DNA of 22,112 nt from assembly GCA_964459805.1 (NCBI GenBank), contig CAYWOD010000032.1, positions 1 to 22,112 on the forward strand. Direction: 5' to 3'. Positions within the stretch are counted from its first letter, which is position 1, and every line of letters starts with the position of its first letter. A model generated the notes under the pieces. It saw only the letters and a program-made list of their open reading frames with translations, was not told the origin of the DNA and did not search any database. Positions 22,034-22,112 of this stretch are shown here, piece after piece. The stretch comes from DAOVRL01 sp964459805 (GTDB taxonomy: Bacteria; Planctomycetota; Phycisphaerae; Sedimentisphaerales; Anaerobacaceae). Made by a program: the position numbers and the translations under genes.

Positions 22034-22112
22034 CTCTTTTATTCCCGAAAGCAAGAAGAAAGCGAAAATAAGCAGATGACTCGATGGATTTTGTCTTTGG
22101 ACACGGATTAAC

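Overview
The window looks like a piece of a bacterial chromosome of moderate GC content. The gene content fits an anaerobic or facultative member of the Planctomycetota (Phycisphaerae-like): a NiFe-hydrogenase maturation operon, a membrane pyrophosphatase with a signal peptide, an RsbU-type phosphatase and a tiny lysine-rich histone-like protein. The phylum is inferred from gene style only; there is no rRNA or tRNA in the window to confirm it.

Layout from left to right. (1) 1-445 is non-coding: four 20-bp tandem repeats, several 7/8-bp arrays and a leftward promoter whose target lies off the edge. (2) 446-3538 (-) is a large SNF2/HepA-type helicase. (3) 4087-7533 (+) is hypC-hypD-hypE-hypA-hypB behind a near-consensus promoter. 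(4) 7569-8213 (-) is nadD. (5) 8214-9302 is an AT-rich gap holding a 53-residue lysine-rich gene (8743-8904) and two hairpins. (6) 9303-10592 (+) is lysA. (7) 10662-11540 is a HEPN/MNT pair bracketed by two 43-bp copies of the accC 3' end. (8) 11498-13424 (-) is accB-accC. (9) 13651-15910 (-) holds a SpoIIE-type phosphatase and a YggS-type PLP protein. (10) 15911-16657 is a gene-free stretch with a strong rightward promoter and a possible ~209-nt structured RNA. (11) 16658-19399 (-) is rsfS-argS-yjbQ. (12) 19538-21940 (-) is hppA, with its own promoter and terminator.

Most genes are housekeeping: NAD and lysine/peptidoglycan synthesis, fatty-acid initiation, arginyl-tRNA charging, ribosome silencing, pyrophosphate-driven ion pumping and hydrogenase assembly. 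No hydrogenase structural genes are present.

The unusual parts are four. First, the toxin-antitoxin-like cassette flanked by copies of the accC tail. Second, a family of degenerate 7- or 8-bp tandem arrays that fills operon gaps, forms the C-terminal codons of hypD and rsfS, and sits inside argS. Third, the orphan RNA candidate. Fourth, the histone-like micro-gene. No CRISPR array, tRNA, rRNA or transposase gene was seen.
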